Shown here: piece after piece, positions 1-5,645 of the stretch
Layout: the number at the start of each line of letters is the position of its first letter
Position numbering within the stretch: position 1 is the stretch's first letter
Assembly: GCA_021798135.1 (NCBI GenBank)
Contig: JAJZYI010000161.1
Location: 1 to 7,761, forward strand
Length of the DNA stretch: 7,761 nucleotides
DNA from: Actinomycetes bacterium
Lineage (GTDB): Bacteria; Actinomycetota; Acidimicrobiia; Acidimicrobiales; UBA8190
Reading direction: 5' to 3'
Translations under genes and position numbers: made by a program
The notes under the pieces: model-generated
Database searches by the model: none
The model's input: only the letters and a program-made list of their open reading frames with translations
Told to the model about the DNA's origin: nothing

Positions 1-79
1 CACCGCCGCACCGCCCCGGTGCCCCGGCCTGCGGCACCGGCGGCAGCGCCCTGCCGGTGGGTGCCGCACCACCCCGCGA
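1..79. other. Window edge, no gene supported
   Basis: Downstream of the pnp terminator candidate I see only GC-rich sequence with a small bulged hairpin (56-73). Two GTG codons on the minus strand could start a following gene that runs off the edge, but the short translations show no recognisable family. Confidence 0.5.
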
Positions 80-106
80 CGCCGCCGGGGCAGGGCCCCG
101 ACGGCG
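80..106 (-). terminator. Probable terminator hairpin after pnp
   Basis: Arms 80-91 and 95-106 pair at 11 of 12 positions (one mismatch, 85 with 101) around a 3-nt loop. The hairpin starts 15 nt after the pnp TGA. It has the G+C-rich stem expected of a terminator but no U-run. A weaker bulged hairpin follows at 56-73. It could end the rpsO-pnp unit. Confidence 0.45.
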
Positions 107-121
107 CGCGGCGCGACTGGG

Positions 122-2503
122 TCACCGCCGGCGGCGGTTGCGGCTGCGGGCCCCGCGACGGTCGTCGCCGGCGCTGCGGTCACCACCGCCGGGGCCGGCG
201 CCGGGACTGGCGCCAGGACCGAGGTCACCGAGCTCGTCGGCCAGCTCCGCCTCGAAGGCCGCCTCGAAGGAGGCGACGGGCGCGCCGCCGGCGCCCGCGC
301 CACCGCCACCGCCACCGCCACCGGCCGGGGCGGGCGGCTCGCCGGCCAGCGACAGCGACACCTTGCCCTGAGGGTCGATGTCGTCGACCTTCACCTCGAC
401 GCTCTGGCCGAGCGACAGCACGTCCTCGACCTTCTCCACGCGGCGGCCGCCGCCGACCTTGGAGATGTGGAGGAGGCCGTCGCGCCCGGGCAGGATGTTG
501 ACGAAGGCCCCGAACTTGGTGATGTTCACGACCTTGCCCTCGTAGGTGGCGCCGACCTCGGCCTCCGGCGGCTCCACGATCATGAAGATCCGGCGCCGGG
601 CCTCCTCGACGGCCCCGCCGTCCTTGGAGCCGATGGTCACCACGCCGAACATGCCGTCGTCGTCGACCGTGATGTCGGCACCGGTCTCCGCCTGCAGGGC
701 GTTGATGACCTTGCCCTTCGGGCCGATGACCTCGCCGATGCGGTCGACGGGGATCTGGAACGACACGATCTTCGGCGCGTTGGCGTTGACGTCGTGGCGC
801 GGCTCGGCGATCGCCTGCTCCATGACCGCCAGGATCTGCATCCGGGCCTCGCGGGCCTGCTGCAGGGCCTGGGCCAGCACGTCGGCGGGGAGCCCGTCGA
901 TCTTGGTGTCGAGCTGCAGGGCCGTGACGGCGTCGGCGGTGCCGGCGACCTTGAAGTCCATGTCACCGAAGGCGTCCTCGGCGCCGAGGATGTCGGTCAG
1001 GGTCACGTAGCGGCCCTCGTCCGCCACCAGGCCCATGGCGATGCCGGCGACCGGCGCCTTGATCGGCACACCCGCGTCCATGAGCGACAGCGTGGACCCG
1101 CAGACCGACGCCATCGACGTGGAGCCGTTGGACGACAGGACCTCCGACACCAGCCGCAGGGTGTACGGGAACTCGGACTGCGCCGGGATGACGGGCAGCA
1201 GCGCCCGCTCCGCCAGCAGGCCGTGGCCGATCTCGCGGCGCTTGGGCCCGCGCATGAAGCCGGTCTCCCCCGTCGAGTACGGCGGGAAGTTGTAGTGGTG
1301 CATGTACCGCTTGGAGTCGTCGATGCCGATGGTGTCGAGCAGCTGGTTCATGCGCGGCATGCCGAGCGTGGTGATGTTGAGCACCTGGGTCTCGCCGCGC
1401 TGGAAGAGGCCCGAGCCGTGGGCGGTGGGGATCAGCCCGACCTCGGCGGACAGCGGCCGGATGTCGCTCGTGCCGCGCCCGTCGATGCGCACGCCCTCCT
1501 CCACGATGCGCCGGCGCACGACCTTCTTGGTGAGCGCCTTGACCGCAGCGGTGATCTCGCGCTCGCGCTCGGGCAGCTCCGGCGCCAGCTGGGCGACGAT
1601 GGCCTCCGTGGCCTCGGCCAGGGCGGCGTTGCGCTCGGCCTTGGCGGTGATGGCGTTGGCCTTCACGATGGCGTCGGTGCCGACGGCCTCGACCCGCTCG
1701 TACACCTCGGGGGCATAGTCGCTGAACAGGTCGAAGGTGATGGGCTCCTTGGCACCGGCCTCGGCCACCAGCCGCCGCTGCAGGTCGATCGACTCGCGGA
1801 TCCAGGTCTTGGCCGCCTCCAGGCCCTGGGCCAGGACGTCCTCGGTCACCTTGGGCGCACCGGCCTCGTAGAAGCTCCACGAGTCCTCGGTGCCGCCCGC
1901 CTCGACCATCATGATGGCGATCTCGGCGTCGGGGGCGTCGGAGAGCGCCCGGCCGGCCACGACCAGCTCGAAGCAGGACTCGTCGCCCTCCTGGTAGGTG
2001 GCGTGCGGGATCCAGGTCCCCTCGGTCGACCAGGCGATGCGCACCGCGCCGATCGGGCCGTCGAAGGGGATGCCCGACACCATGAGCGCGGCCGAGGCGG
2101 CGTTGATGGCGAGGACGTCGTGAGGGTTCTCCAGGTCGGCCCCGAAGATGGTGCCGACCACGTGGACCTCGTTGCGGAACCCCTTGGGGAACGACGGGCG
2201 CAGCGGGCGGTCGATGAGGCGGCACGTCAGGATGGCCTGGTCGGTGGCGCGCCCCTCGCGGCGGAAGAAGGAGCCGGGGATCTTGCCGGCCGCGTACATC
2301 CGCTCCTCGATGTCCACGGTGAGCGGGAAGAAGTCGGTGCCCTCACGCACCCGCCGGGCGGCGGTGGCGGTGACGAGCACCATGGTGTTGCCGATGCGGC
2401 CGACGACGGCGCCGTCGGCCTGGCCGGCCAGCTTGCCGGTCTCGAAGGTCAGGGTCTTGTCGGTCCCGCTGATGGGTGCCGACATGGTGATGGCTTCCGC
2501 CAT
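122..2503 (-). CDS. pnp: Polyribonucleotide nucleotidyltransferase (PNPase)
   Basis: Trimeric phosphorolytic 3'-5' exoribonuclease that can also add 3' tails; it acts in mRNA decay and RNA quality control. It has 793 residues from ATG 2503. The first RNase PH domain (about 14-145) includes PGSFFRREGR at 76-85. The helical linker domain is at about 240-330. The second RNase PH domain (about 340-560) includes SMASVCGSTLSLMDAG at 463-478 and EDAFGDMD at 509-516, where D510 and D516 correspond to the catalytic metal-binding aspartates. A KH domain (578-645) carries GPKG at 594-597. An S1 domain (649-720) carries FGAFVNILPGRDGLLHIS at 664-681. After the S1 domain come 73 further residues: a run of eight glycines (728-735), a probable short acidic helix VASFEAAFEAELADELGDL (743-761) and a basic end RSRNRRRR. 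The extra length beyond the usual 700-740 residues lies in this tail. The start is supported by GAGGAG and by family alignment; the upstream extension has no PNPase counterpart. The stop is TGA. Confidence 0.98.
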   Translation of the reverse strand: MAEAITMSAPISGTDKTLTFETGKLAGQADGAVVGRIGNTMVLVTATAARRVREGTDFFPLTVDIEERMYAAGKIPGSFFRREGRATDQAILTCRLIDRPLRPSFPKGFRNEVHVVGTIFGADLENPHDVLAINAASAALMVSGIPFDGPIGAVRIAWSTEGTWIPHATYQEGDESCFELVVAGRALSDAPDAEIAIMMVEAGGTEDSWSFYEAGAPKVTEDVLAQGLEAAKTWIRESIDLQRRLVAEAGAKEPITFDLFSDYAPEVYERVEAVGTDAIVKANAITAKAERNAALAEATEAIVAQLAPELPEREREITAAVKALTKKVVRRRIVEEGVRIDGRGTSDIRPLSAEVGLIPTAHGSGLFQRGETQVLNITTLGMPRMNQLLDTIGIDDSKRYMHHYNFPPYSTGETGFMRGPKRREIGHGLLAERALLPVIPAQSEFPYTLRLVSEVLSSNGSTSMASVCGSTLSLMDAGVPIKAPVAGIAMGLVADEGRYVTLTDILGAEDAFGDMDFKVAGTADAVTALQLDTKIDGLPADVLAQALQQAREARMQILAVMEQAIAEPRHDVNANAPKIVSFQIPVDRIGEVIGPKGKVINALQAETGADITVDDDGMFGVVTIGSKDGGAVEEARRRIFMIVEPPEAEVGATYEGKVVNITKFGAFVNILPGRDGLLHISKVGGGRRVEKVEDVLSLGQSVEVKVDDIDPQGKVSLSLAGEPPAPAGGGGGGGGAGAGGAPVASFEAAFEAELADELGDLGPGASPGAGPGGGDRSAGDDRRGARSRNRRRR
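301..322 (-). repeat. Hexanucleotide repeat encoding the PNPase poly-Gly linker
   Basis: CACCGC (plus strand) is repeated three full times at 301-318, followed by CACC. It encodes the glycine run between the S1 domain and the tail. With a 6-bp period, copy changes would keep the frame and only alter linker length. Confidence 0.7.
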
Positions 2504-2507
2504 GGGT

Positions 2508-2513
2508 CTCCTC
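2508..2513 (-). promoter_or_regulatory. Ribosome binding site that fixes the pnp start
   Basis: On the minus strand GAGGAG stands 4 nt before ATG 2503. It favours this ATG over the longer frame that begins at GTG 2572 and over the in-frame ATG 2485. Confidence 0.7.
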
Positions 2514-2517
2514 GTGT

Positions 2518-2533
2518 GCTGGGGACACCCAGC
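2518..2533 (-). promoter_or_regulatory. Short hairpin just before the pnp ribosome binding site
   Basis: GCTGGG at 2518-2523 pairs with CCCAGC at 2528-2533 across a 4-nt loop. It ends 4 nt before the Shine-Dalgarno at 2508-2513. It leaves the site itself exposed and could separate the leader fold from the start region. Confidence 0.35.
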
Positions 2534-2544
2534 CACGCCAGTTC

Positions 2545-2622
2545 CCAGTCGTCGGCCACCCCGCTCGTGCACGACCTCGCCGGATCGCCGGGGCGGTCGC
2601 GATGCAGGTGACCGGCGACTGG
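2545..2622 (-). promoter_or_regulatory. Long imperfect stem in the pnp leader
   Basis: The spacer ahead of pnp can fold back on itself: 2607-2622 pairs with 2545-2560 over 16 positions, 14 Watson-Crick, one G-U and one C-A mismatch. The enclosed 46 nt contain a 10-nt perfect palindrome (TCGTGCACGA, 2565-2574) and other short inverted repeats, so a branched domain is possible. In E. coli a double-stranded pnp leader is cut by RNase III and then recognised by PNPase itself. A similar loop here is inference from position, not from sequence similarity. Confidence 0.4.
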
Positions 2623-2721
2623 CAGCTGGCGGCCGGCCGGTGCCCGTCCGTCTGTCCGGGCGCCAGGGCCCGGTGCCCGGGAAGCACCTCGCTCCCCGAG
2701 GTGGTCCCCCGGCTCGGCGAG

Positions 2722-2745
2722 GCCGACCGGGGAGACCGGTTCGGC
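2722..2745 (-). terminator. Hairpin overlapping the rpsO stop
   Basis: Arms 2722-2730 and 2736-2745 give 9 pairs with one bulged A on the transcript and a 5-nt loop. The first pair uses a base of the rpsO TAG. A second perfect stem (CACCTCG/CGAGGTG, 2685-2691 with 2697-2703) follows. In E. coli an attenuating terminator and RNase sites lie in the same rpsO-pnp interval. No U-run is present here, so the role is open. Confidence 0.4.
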
Positions 2746-3002
2746 TACCGGCGGATGCCGAGCCTGCCGATGATGGTCCGGTAGCGCTCGACGTCGTTGT
2801 CCCGCACGTAGCTCAGCAGGCGGCGGCGACGGCCGATGAGCTTCATCAGCCCGCGGCGGGTGTGGTGGTCACCTTTGTGGGCCTTCAGGTGCTCGGTGAG
2901 GTGGCTGATGCGCTCGGTGAGGAGCGCGATCTGCACCTCGGGCGACCCGGTGTCCGTCGGGTGCAGTCGATGCTCGGCGATCGTCGCGGTCTTGTCGGGC
3001 AT
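2745..3002 (-). CDS. rpsO: 30S ribosomal protein S15
   Basis: Primary 16S rRNA-binding protein of the central domain, and part of the bridge to the 50S subunit. It has 85 residues against the usual 88-89; the difference lies in the variable N-terminal segment before TDTGSPEVQIALLTERI (16-32). The S15 signature continues with HLTEHLKAHKGDHHTRRGLMKLIGRRRRLLSYV and ends RTIIGRLGIRR, as in mycobacterial S15. The conserved HH-RRG segment (46-50) that contacts rRNA is intact. Start ATG 3002 is the first in frame that gives an S15-like N-terminus. The Shine-Dalgarno match is poor (GAGG is about 13 nt away), which could fit translational control through the leader. It precedes pnp as in many bacteria. 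The stop is TAG, and a hairpin overlaps it. Confidence 0.97.
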   Translation of the reverse strand: MPDKTATIAEHRLHPTDTGSPEVQIALLTERISHLTEHLKAHKGDHHTRRGLMKLIGRRRRLLSYVRDNDVERYRTIIGRLGIRR

Positions 3003-3069
3003 GTGCGGGAAGCAGCCTCGGGTGCGCTGGGAGGCGGCGGGCCTGGGGCCGCGCGCCCCGTCCGGAACA

Positions 3070-3086
3070 CCGGGACGACGTCCCGG
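3070..3086 (-). promoter_or_regulatory. Hairpin in the probable rpsO leader
   Basis: CCGGGAC at 3070-3076 and GTCCCGG at 3080-3086 form a 7-bp perfect stem with a 3-nt loop, at or near the 5' end of the inferred rpsO leader. S15 represses its own synthesis through leader structures in several bacteria, and the structures differ between lineages. I cannot match this leader to a known type. Confidence 0.3.
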
Positions 3087-3095
3087 CCGACGACC

Positions 3096-3104
3096 AGCAT
3101 AGCA
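3096..3104 (-). promoter_or_regulatory. Possible extended -10 promoter element for rpsO-pnp
   Basis: On the minus strand TGCTATGCT matches TGn followed by TATGCT, close to the TATAAT consensus with an extended -10. It is the only AT-rich patch in the 254-bp spacer. No -35 match exists 17 bp upstream, where the large hairpin lies; an extended -10 can compensate. A start near 3089 would give a leader of about 87 nt for rpsO. Confidence 0.35.
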
Positions 3105-3116
3105 GGGCGCCGGGGT

Positions 3117-3156
3117 GCGCCGCTGCGCCGCCGGTCGAGCGGCGGCGCAGCGGCGC
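3117..3156 (-). terminator. 17-bp perfect hairpin between ribF and rpsO
   Basis: Arms 3117-3133 and 3140-3156 pair without mismatch over 17 bp around the 6-nt loop at 3134-3139. It is the longest perfect inverted repeat I found in the window. It is not followed by a U-run on the minus strand. Its position after ribF and just upstream of the only AT-rich promoter-like box makes a terminator separating two transcription units the best reading. The arms contain mostly GCC/GGC steps, so some of the pairing reflects composition. Confidence 0.55.
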
Positions 3157-3210
3157 CGGCCCGCCCCGTCCTCCCCGCCATGCCGGCGGCGAGCTTCCCC
3201 ACGCCGTCCG

Positions 3211-3236
3211 GTCCCGGCCGGTCCCGGCCGGTCCCG
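3211..3236 (-). repeat. 10-bp direct repeat beside the ribF hairpin
   Basis: GTCCCGGCCG occurs at 3211-3220 and 3221-3230, with a partial copy at 3231-3236. The copies offer two equal partners (3224-3234 and 3214-3224) for the upstream arm of the ribF hairpin, so two registers of the stem are possible. Confidence 0.75.
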
Positions 3237-3255
3237 TCGCGGCAGGACCGGCCGG
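3224..3255 (-). terminator. Strong hairpin after the ribF stop
   Basis: Arms 3245-3255 and 3224-3234 pair perfectly over 11 bp (CCGGCCGGTCC on the transcript). A further U-G and G-C pair reduce the loop to 6 nt. The stem begins 1 nt after the ribF TGA. No U-run follows. It probably marks or protects the 3' end of the infB-ribF unit, or acts as a U-less terminator of the kind reported in high-GC actinobacteria. Confidence 0.5.
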
Positions 3256-3256
3256 C

Positions 3257-4204
3257 TCAGGCTCCGGCGCCGAGCAGGTCCGACACCGCCCGGACGTCCG
3301 AGCGCATCTGGGCGACCAGCTCGTCGACGGTGTCGAACCGGCGCTCGGCCCGCAGCCGCGCCACGAAGGACACGCTCGCGCGCTCGCCGTACAGGTCGCC
3401 ATCGAAGCCGAGCAGGTGGGCTTCCAGCAGCAGCGGGCCGTCGCCCTCGTAGAAGGTGGGGCGCCGTCCCAGCGACAGCGCGGCGCGGTGGCGCGACCCG
3501 TCGGGCCGGCCGTACCAGCCGGCGTAGATCCCGGCCTCGGGCAGGGCCGTGCCCGGCGACAGCGCGACGTTCGCCGTCGGCATGCCCAGCTCCGGCCCGC
3601 CACGGCCGTCGCCGCGCACCACGGTGCCGCGCACCTCGTGCGGGCGGCCGAGCATCGCCGCGGCGCCGGCGACGTCGCCCGCCGCCAGGAGCCCCCGGAC
3701 CCGGGTCGACGACATCGGCGCCCCCGACTCGTCGGCAGCCAGGCGCCAGCCCACCACCTCGAAGTCGTGCACGCGTCCGAGGTCGCGGAGCATGGCCACG
3801 TCGCCCTTGCGCTCGTGACCGAAGTGGAACCCCTCGCCCACCACCACCAGCCGCGTGCGCAGCGCTCCCACCAGGACCTCGGTGACGAACTGCTCGGCCG
3901 TCTCGTCGGCCCGGGCGCGGTCGAAGGGGACGACCAGCGTGCGGTCGACGCCGGTGGAGGCGAGCAGCTCGAGCTTCTGCTCAAGGTCGGTCAGCAGGGC
4001 CGGGGCCGAGCCGGGCCGCACGACGGTGGCGGGATGCCGGTCGAAGGTGACCACGACGCTCGTGAGCCCGCCGGCGGCCGCCCGCCGACGCAGCTCGGCG
4101 ATGAGCGCCTGGTGACCCAGGTGGAGGCCGTCGTACGCACCGATGGTGACCGCCGAGCCGCCGGGGGGCGGAACGCAGCGCTCCAGCCCGGCGACGACCT
4201 CCAT
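3257..4204 (-). CDS. ribF: Bifunctional riboflavin kinase / FAD synthetase
   Basis: Phosphorylates riboflavin to FMN and adenylylates FMN to FAD using ATP, in the cytoplasm. It has 315 residues, normal for the family. The N-terminal nucleotidyltransferase domain (about 15-170) shows VTIGAYDGLHLGHQ at 19-32 with the HxGH adenylylation motif (HLGH, 28-31) and SSTRVR at 165-170. The C-terminal kinase domain (about 185-311) shows GMPTAN at 207-212, whose PTAN binds Mg-ATP; GIYAGWYG at 225-232; RRPTF at 247-251; and EAHLLGFDGDLYG at 261-273, with E261 the expected catalytic base. Start ATG 4204 is chosen because the conserved N-terminus begins there and it lies 10 bp after the truB stop; the frame upstream is a shadow of truB. 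The ribosome binding site is weak (GAG about 14-16 nt upstream), which fits coupling to truB. There is no room for an FMN riboswitch in front of it. The stop is TGA, and a strong hairpin follows within 2 nt. Confidence 0.97.
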   Translation of the reverse strand: MEVVAGLERCVPPPGGSAVTIGAYDGLHLGHQALIAELRRRAAAGGLTSVVVTFDRHPATVVRPGSAPALLTDLEQKLELLASTGVDRTLVVPFDRARADETAEQFVTEVLVGALRTRLVVVGEGFHFGHERKGDVAMLRDLGRVHDFEVVGWRLAADESGAPMSSTRVRGLLAAGDVAGAAAMLGRPHEVRGTVVRGDGRGGPELGMPTANVALSPGTALPEAGIYAGWYGRPDGSRHRAALSLGRRPTFYEGDGPLLLEAHLLGFDGDLYGERASVSFVARLRAERRFDTVDELVAQMRSDVRAVSDLLGAGA

Positions 4205-4214
4205 CGCGCCGAGA

Positions 4215-5168
4215 CTACTCGCCCGCCGGCACGCCACCGCCAGCCGGCACGCCGCCACCGGCCGGCCCGCTCGACGGCTCGAGCACGCAGGCTGCGACCA
4301 GGCGGTCGTCACCGCGCGCCTCGTAGACCGCCAGGAGCCGGCCGGCCTCGTCGACGAGCGCCCACGGTCCGGGACCCGAGGCCCCGACCCGACCGCGGTC
4401 GAGCGCCAGGCCGTGACCCACCCGCTCGGCGGTGTCGCTCCCCACGTCGAGCCGCTCCAGGTCCCGCACCGCGTCCGCTGGAGCCAGCAGGTGCTCGGGG
4501 GTGAGCGCGGCGAGGGGCCTCGCCTCGTCGACGCCGAAGGAGCCCACCCGGGTCCGGCGGAGGCGGCGGAGGTGGGCGCCGCCGCCGAGGATGGCGCCGA
4601 GATCGGCGGCCAGGACACGGATGTAGGTGCCGGCCGAGCACTCGACCTCGATCCGCAGCACGCCTGGCTCGCCCGGCAGCGGCGCCACCTCGAACCGGTC
4701 GACGGTCACCGGCCGGGGGGCTCGCTCGACGTCGCGGCCCTCGCGCGCCAGCTCGTGCAGCCGCCGCCCGCCGACCTTGACCGCCGACACCATCGGCGGG
4801 ACCTGCTGGATCGCCCCGGTGAGCTGCTGCGCCGCCGACCGGACGTCCTCGGTCCGGACGCGGCTCATGTCCCAGCGGCCGGTCACCTCCCCCGACGCGT
4901 CGAGGGTGGAGGTGGCCACGCCCAGCACGACCTCCCCCACGTAGGCCTTGCCGCTCCCGCTCAGGAAGCGCAGGACCCTCGTGAACCGGCCGACCCCGAC
5001 CAGCAGGACGCCGGTGGCGTCGGGGTCGAGGGTGCCGGCGTGCCCGACGCGGCGCTCGCCGAAGATGCGCCGGCACCGTGCCACCACGTCGTGCGACGTC
5101 ATGCCCGGCTCCTTGTCGACGACGGCCATGCCGACCGGGCCGGTCCCGGCGGAGCGCCGGACGCTCAC
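4215..5168 (-). CDS. truB: tRNA pseudouridine(55) synthase
   Basis: Converts uridine 55 in the T-loop of tRNAs to pseudouridine in the cytoplasm. With GTG 5168 as start it has 317 residues. The catalytic aspartate is D48 in GHAGTLDPDATGVL (42-55). Other family signatures are DKEPGMTSHDVV (18-29), SAVKVGGRRLHELAREG (128-144) and CSAGTYIRVLAADLG (177-191), followed by GGGAHLRRLRRTRVGSF (195-211). The C-terminal TruB domain reaches about residue 298. The GTG is chosen because it overlaps the rbfA TGA as GTGA, the usual mark of a coupled operon junction. ATG 5129 (304 residues) is a possible alternative, since conserved sequence begins only near residue 14. The last 19 residues repeat PAGGGV, encoded by an 18-bp DNA repeat, and are unlikely to be catalytic. 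The stop TAG is 10 bp before ribF. Confidence 0.96.
   Translation of the reverse strand: MSVRRSAGTGPVGMAVVDKEPGMTSHDVVARCRRIFGERRVGHAGTLDPDATGVLLVGVGRFTRVLRFLSGSGKAYVGEVVLGVATSTLDASGEVTGRWDMSRVRTEDVRSAAQQLTGAIQQVPPMVSAVKVGGRRLHELAREGRDVERAPRPVTVDRFEVAPLPGEPGVLRIEVECSAGTYIRVLAADLGAILGGGAHLRRLRRTRVGSFGVDEARPLAALTPEHLLAPADAVRDLERLDVGSDTAERVGHGLALDRGRVGASGPGPWALVDEAGRLLAVYEARGDDRLVAACVLEPSSGPAGGGVPAGGGVPAGE
4225..4253 (-). repeat. 18-bp repeat encoding the Gly-rich TruB tail
   Basis: GCCGGCACGCC on the plus strand occurs at 4225-4235 and again at 4243-4253, a period of 18 bp. It encodes successive PAGGGV hexapeptides at the TruB C-terminus. Because the period is a multiple of three, copy changes would keep the frame. 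Confidence 0.6.
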
Positions 5169-5605
5169 GAGCCGCCCCCCGGGGACGCGCCGGCGTCCGG
5201 GCCGCCACCCACTCCACCGGCCTCCGGGCCGCCGACCCGGTCGTCGTGGTGCAGGCGCCTGAGGATCTCCTCGATCCGGTCGCCCCCGCTGACCGCGGGG
5301 TCGGCGGCGAACTCGAGGTGGGGGGTGCGCTTCAGGCGGACCTGGCGCCCGACCACCTGCTGCAGGTGCTTGCGCTGGACGGCCAGCGCTGCGGCGGCCT
5401 CCTCGGGGAGCGAGGCCAGGAACACCGTCGCGTGGCGGAGGTCCGCCGTGGTGTCGACGGCCGTGACGGTGAGGAGGCGCAGTCGGTCGTCGGCGTCGGC
5501 CAGGCGCTCGACCTCCTCGGCCACGACCTCGCGCAGCACCTGGTTGACCCGGGCGACGCGGGGATAGGGCGTGGGGTTCTGCTGGTCGCGCCGACGTGAC
5601 GGCAC
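5165..5605 (-). CDS. rbfA: 30S ribosome-binding factor A
   Basis: Small cytoplasmic assembly factor that binds the immature 30S subunit near the 5' helix of 16S rRNA and is needed for late 17S-to-16S maturation, most strongly in the cold. The protein has 146 residues. The RbfA core spans about 14-120: PRVARVNQVLREVVAEEVERL at 15-35, the strand region RLLTVTAVDTTADLRHATVFLA at about 43-64, and LKRTPHLEFAADPAVSGGDRIEEIL at 91-115. It fits the single KH-like fold of the family and has its usual length up to residue 120. The remaining 26 residues are a Gly/Pro/Ala-rich tail that is probably disordered. Start GTG 5605 is chosen because of GAGGAGG upstream; the longer frame reads back through noncoding repeats. 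Its TGA overlaps the truB GTG (GTGA), implying translational coupling. In many actinobacteria a DHH phosphoesterase gene sits between these two; here there is none. Confidence 0.95.
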   Translation of the reverse strand: MPSRRRDQQNPTPYPRVARVNQVLREVVAEEVERLADADDRLRLLTVTAVDTTADLRHATVFLASLPEEAAAALAVQRKHLQQVVGRQVRLKRTPHLEFAADPAVSGGDRIEEILRRLHHDDRVGGPEAGGVGGGPDAGASPGGGS

Positions 5606-5609
5606 GCTG

Positions 5610-5616
5610 CCTCCTC
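5610..5616 (-). promoter_or_regulatory. Ribosome binding site that fixes the rbfA start
   Basis: On the minus strand GAGGAGG stands 4 nt before GTG at 5605. It is the strongest Shine-Dalgarno match near any rbfA start candidate. The open frame runs much further upstream, so this site decides the choice of GTG 5605. Confidence 0.75.
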
Positions 5617-5645
5617 GGACTGGGCCTGCTCCGGCCGTGCCGGCC

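Noticed and set aside
1..75. Start of a gene downstream of pnp on the minus strand
   Set aside because: Fewer than 25 codons are available from either GTG, with no recognisable family signature or clear ribosome binding site.
2504..2572. Longer PNPase starting at GTG 2572
   Set aside because: The extra 23 residues (MHERGGRRLG and on) have no PNPase counterpart, and GAGGAG is placed for ATG 2503.
467..2611. A 714-codon open frame on the plus strand, antisense to pnp
   Set aside because: It mirrors pnp codon structure in GC-rich DNA, is full of His/Asp/Gly/Arg/Leu, shows no recognisable domain, and the opposite strand encodes an unmistakable PNPase.
2148..3452. A 434-codon plus-strand frame spanning pnp, rpsO and ribF
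   Set aside because: It crosses three genes and two spacers on the opposite strand, has shadow-type composition and shows no domain.
4205..4214. FMN riboswitch ahead of ribF
   Set aside because: The gap after truB is only 10 bp, too short for a riboswitch, and no such motif is seen.
4205..4618. Longer RibF frame reaching 4618
   Set aside because: It is a shadow of truB; conserved RibF sequence begins at ATG 4204.
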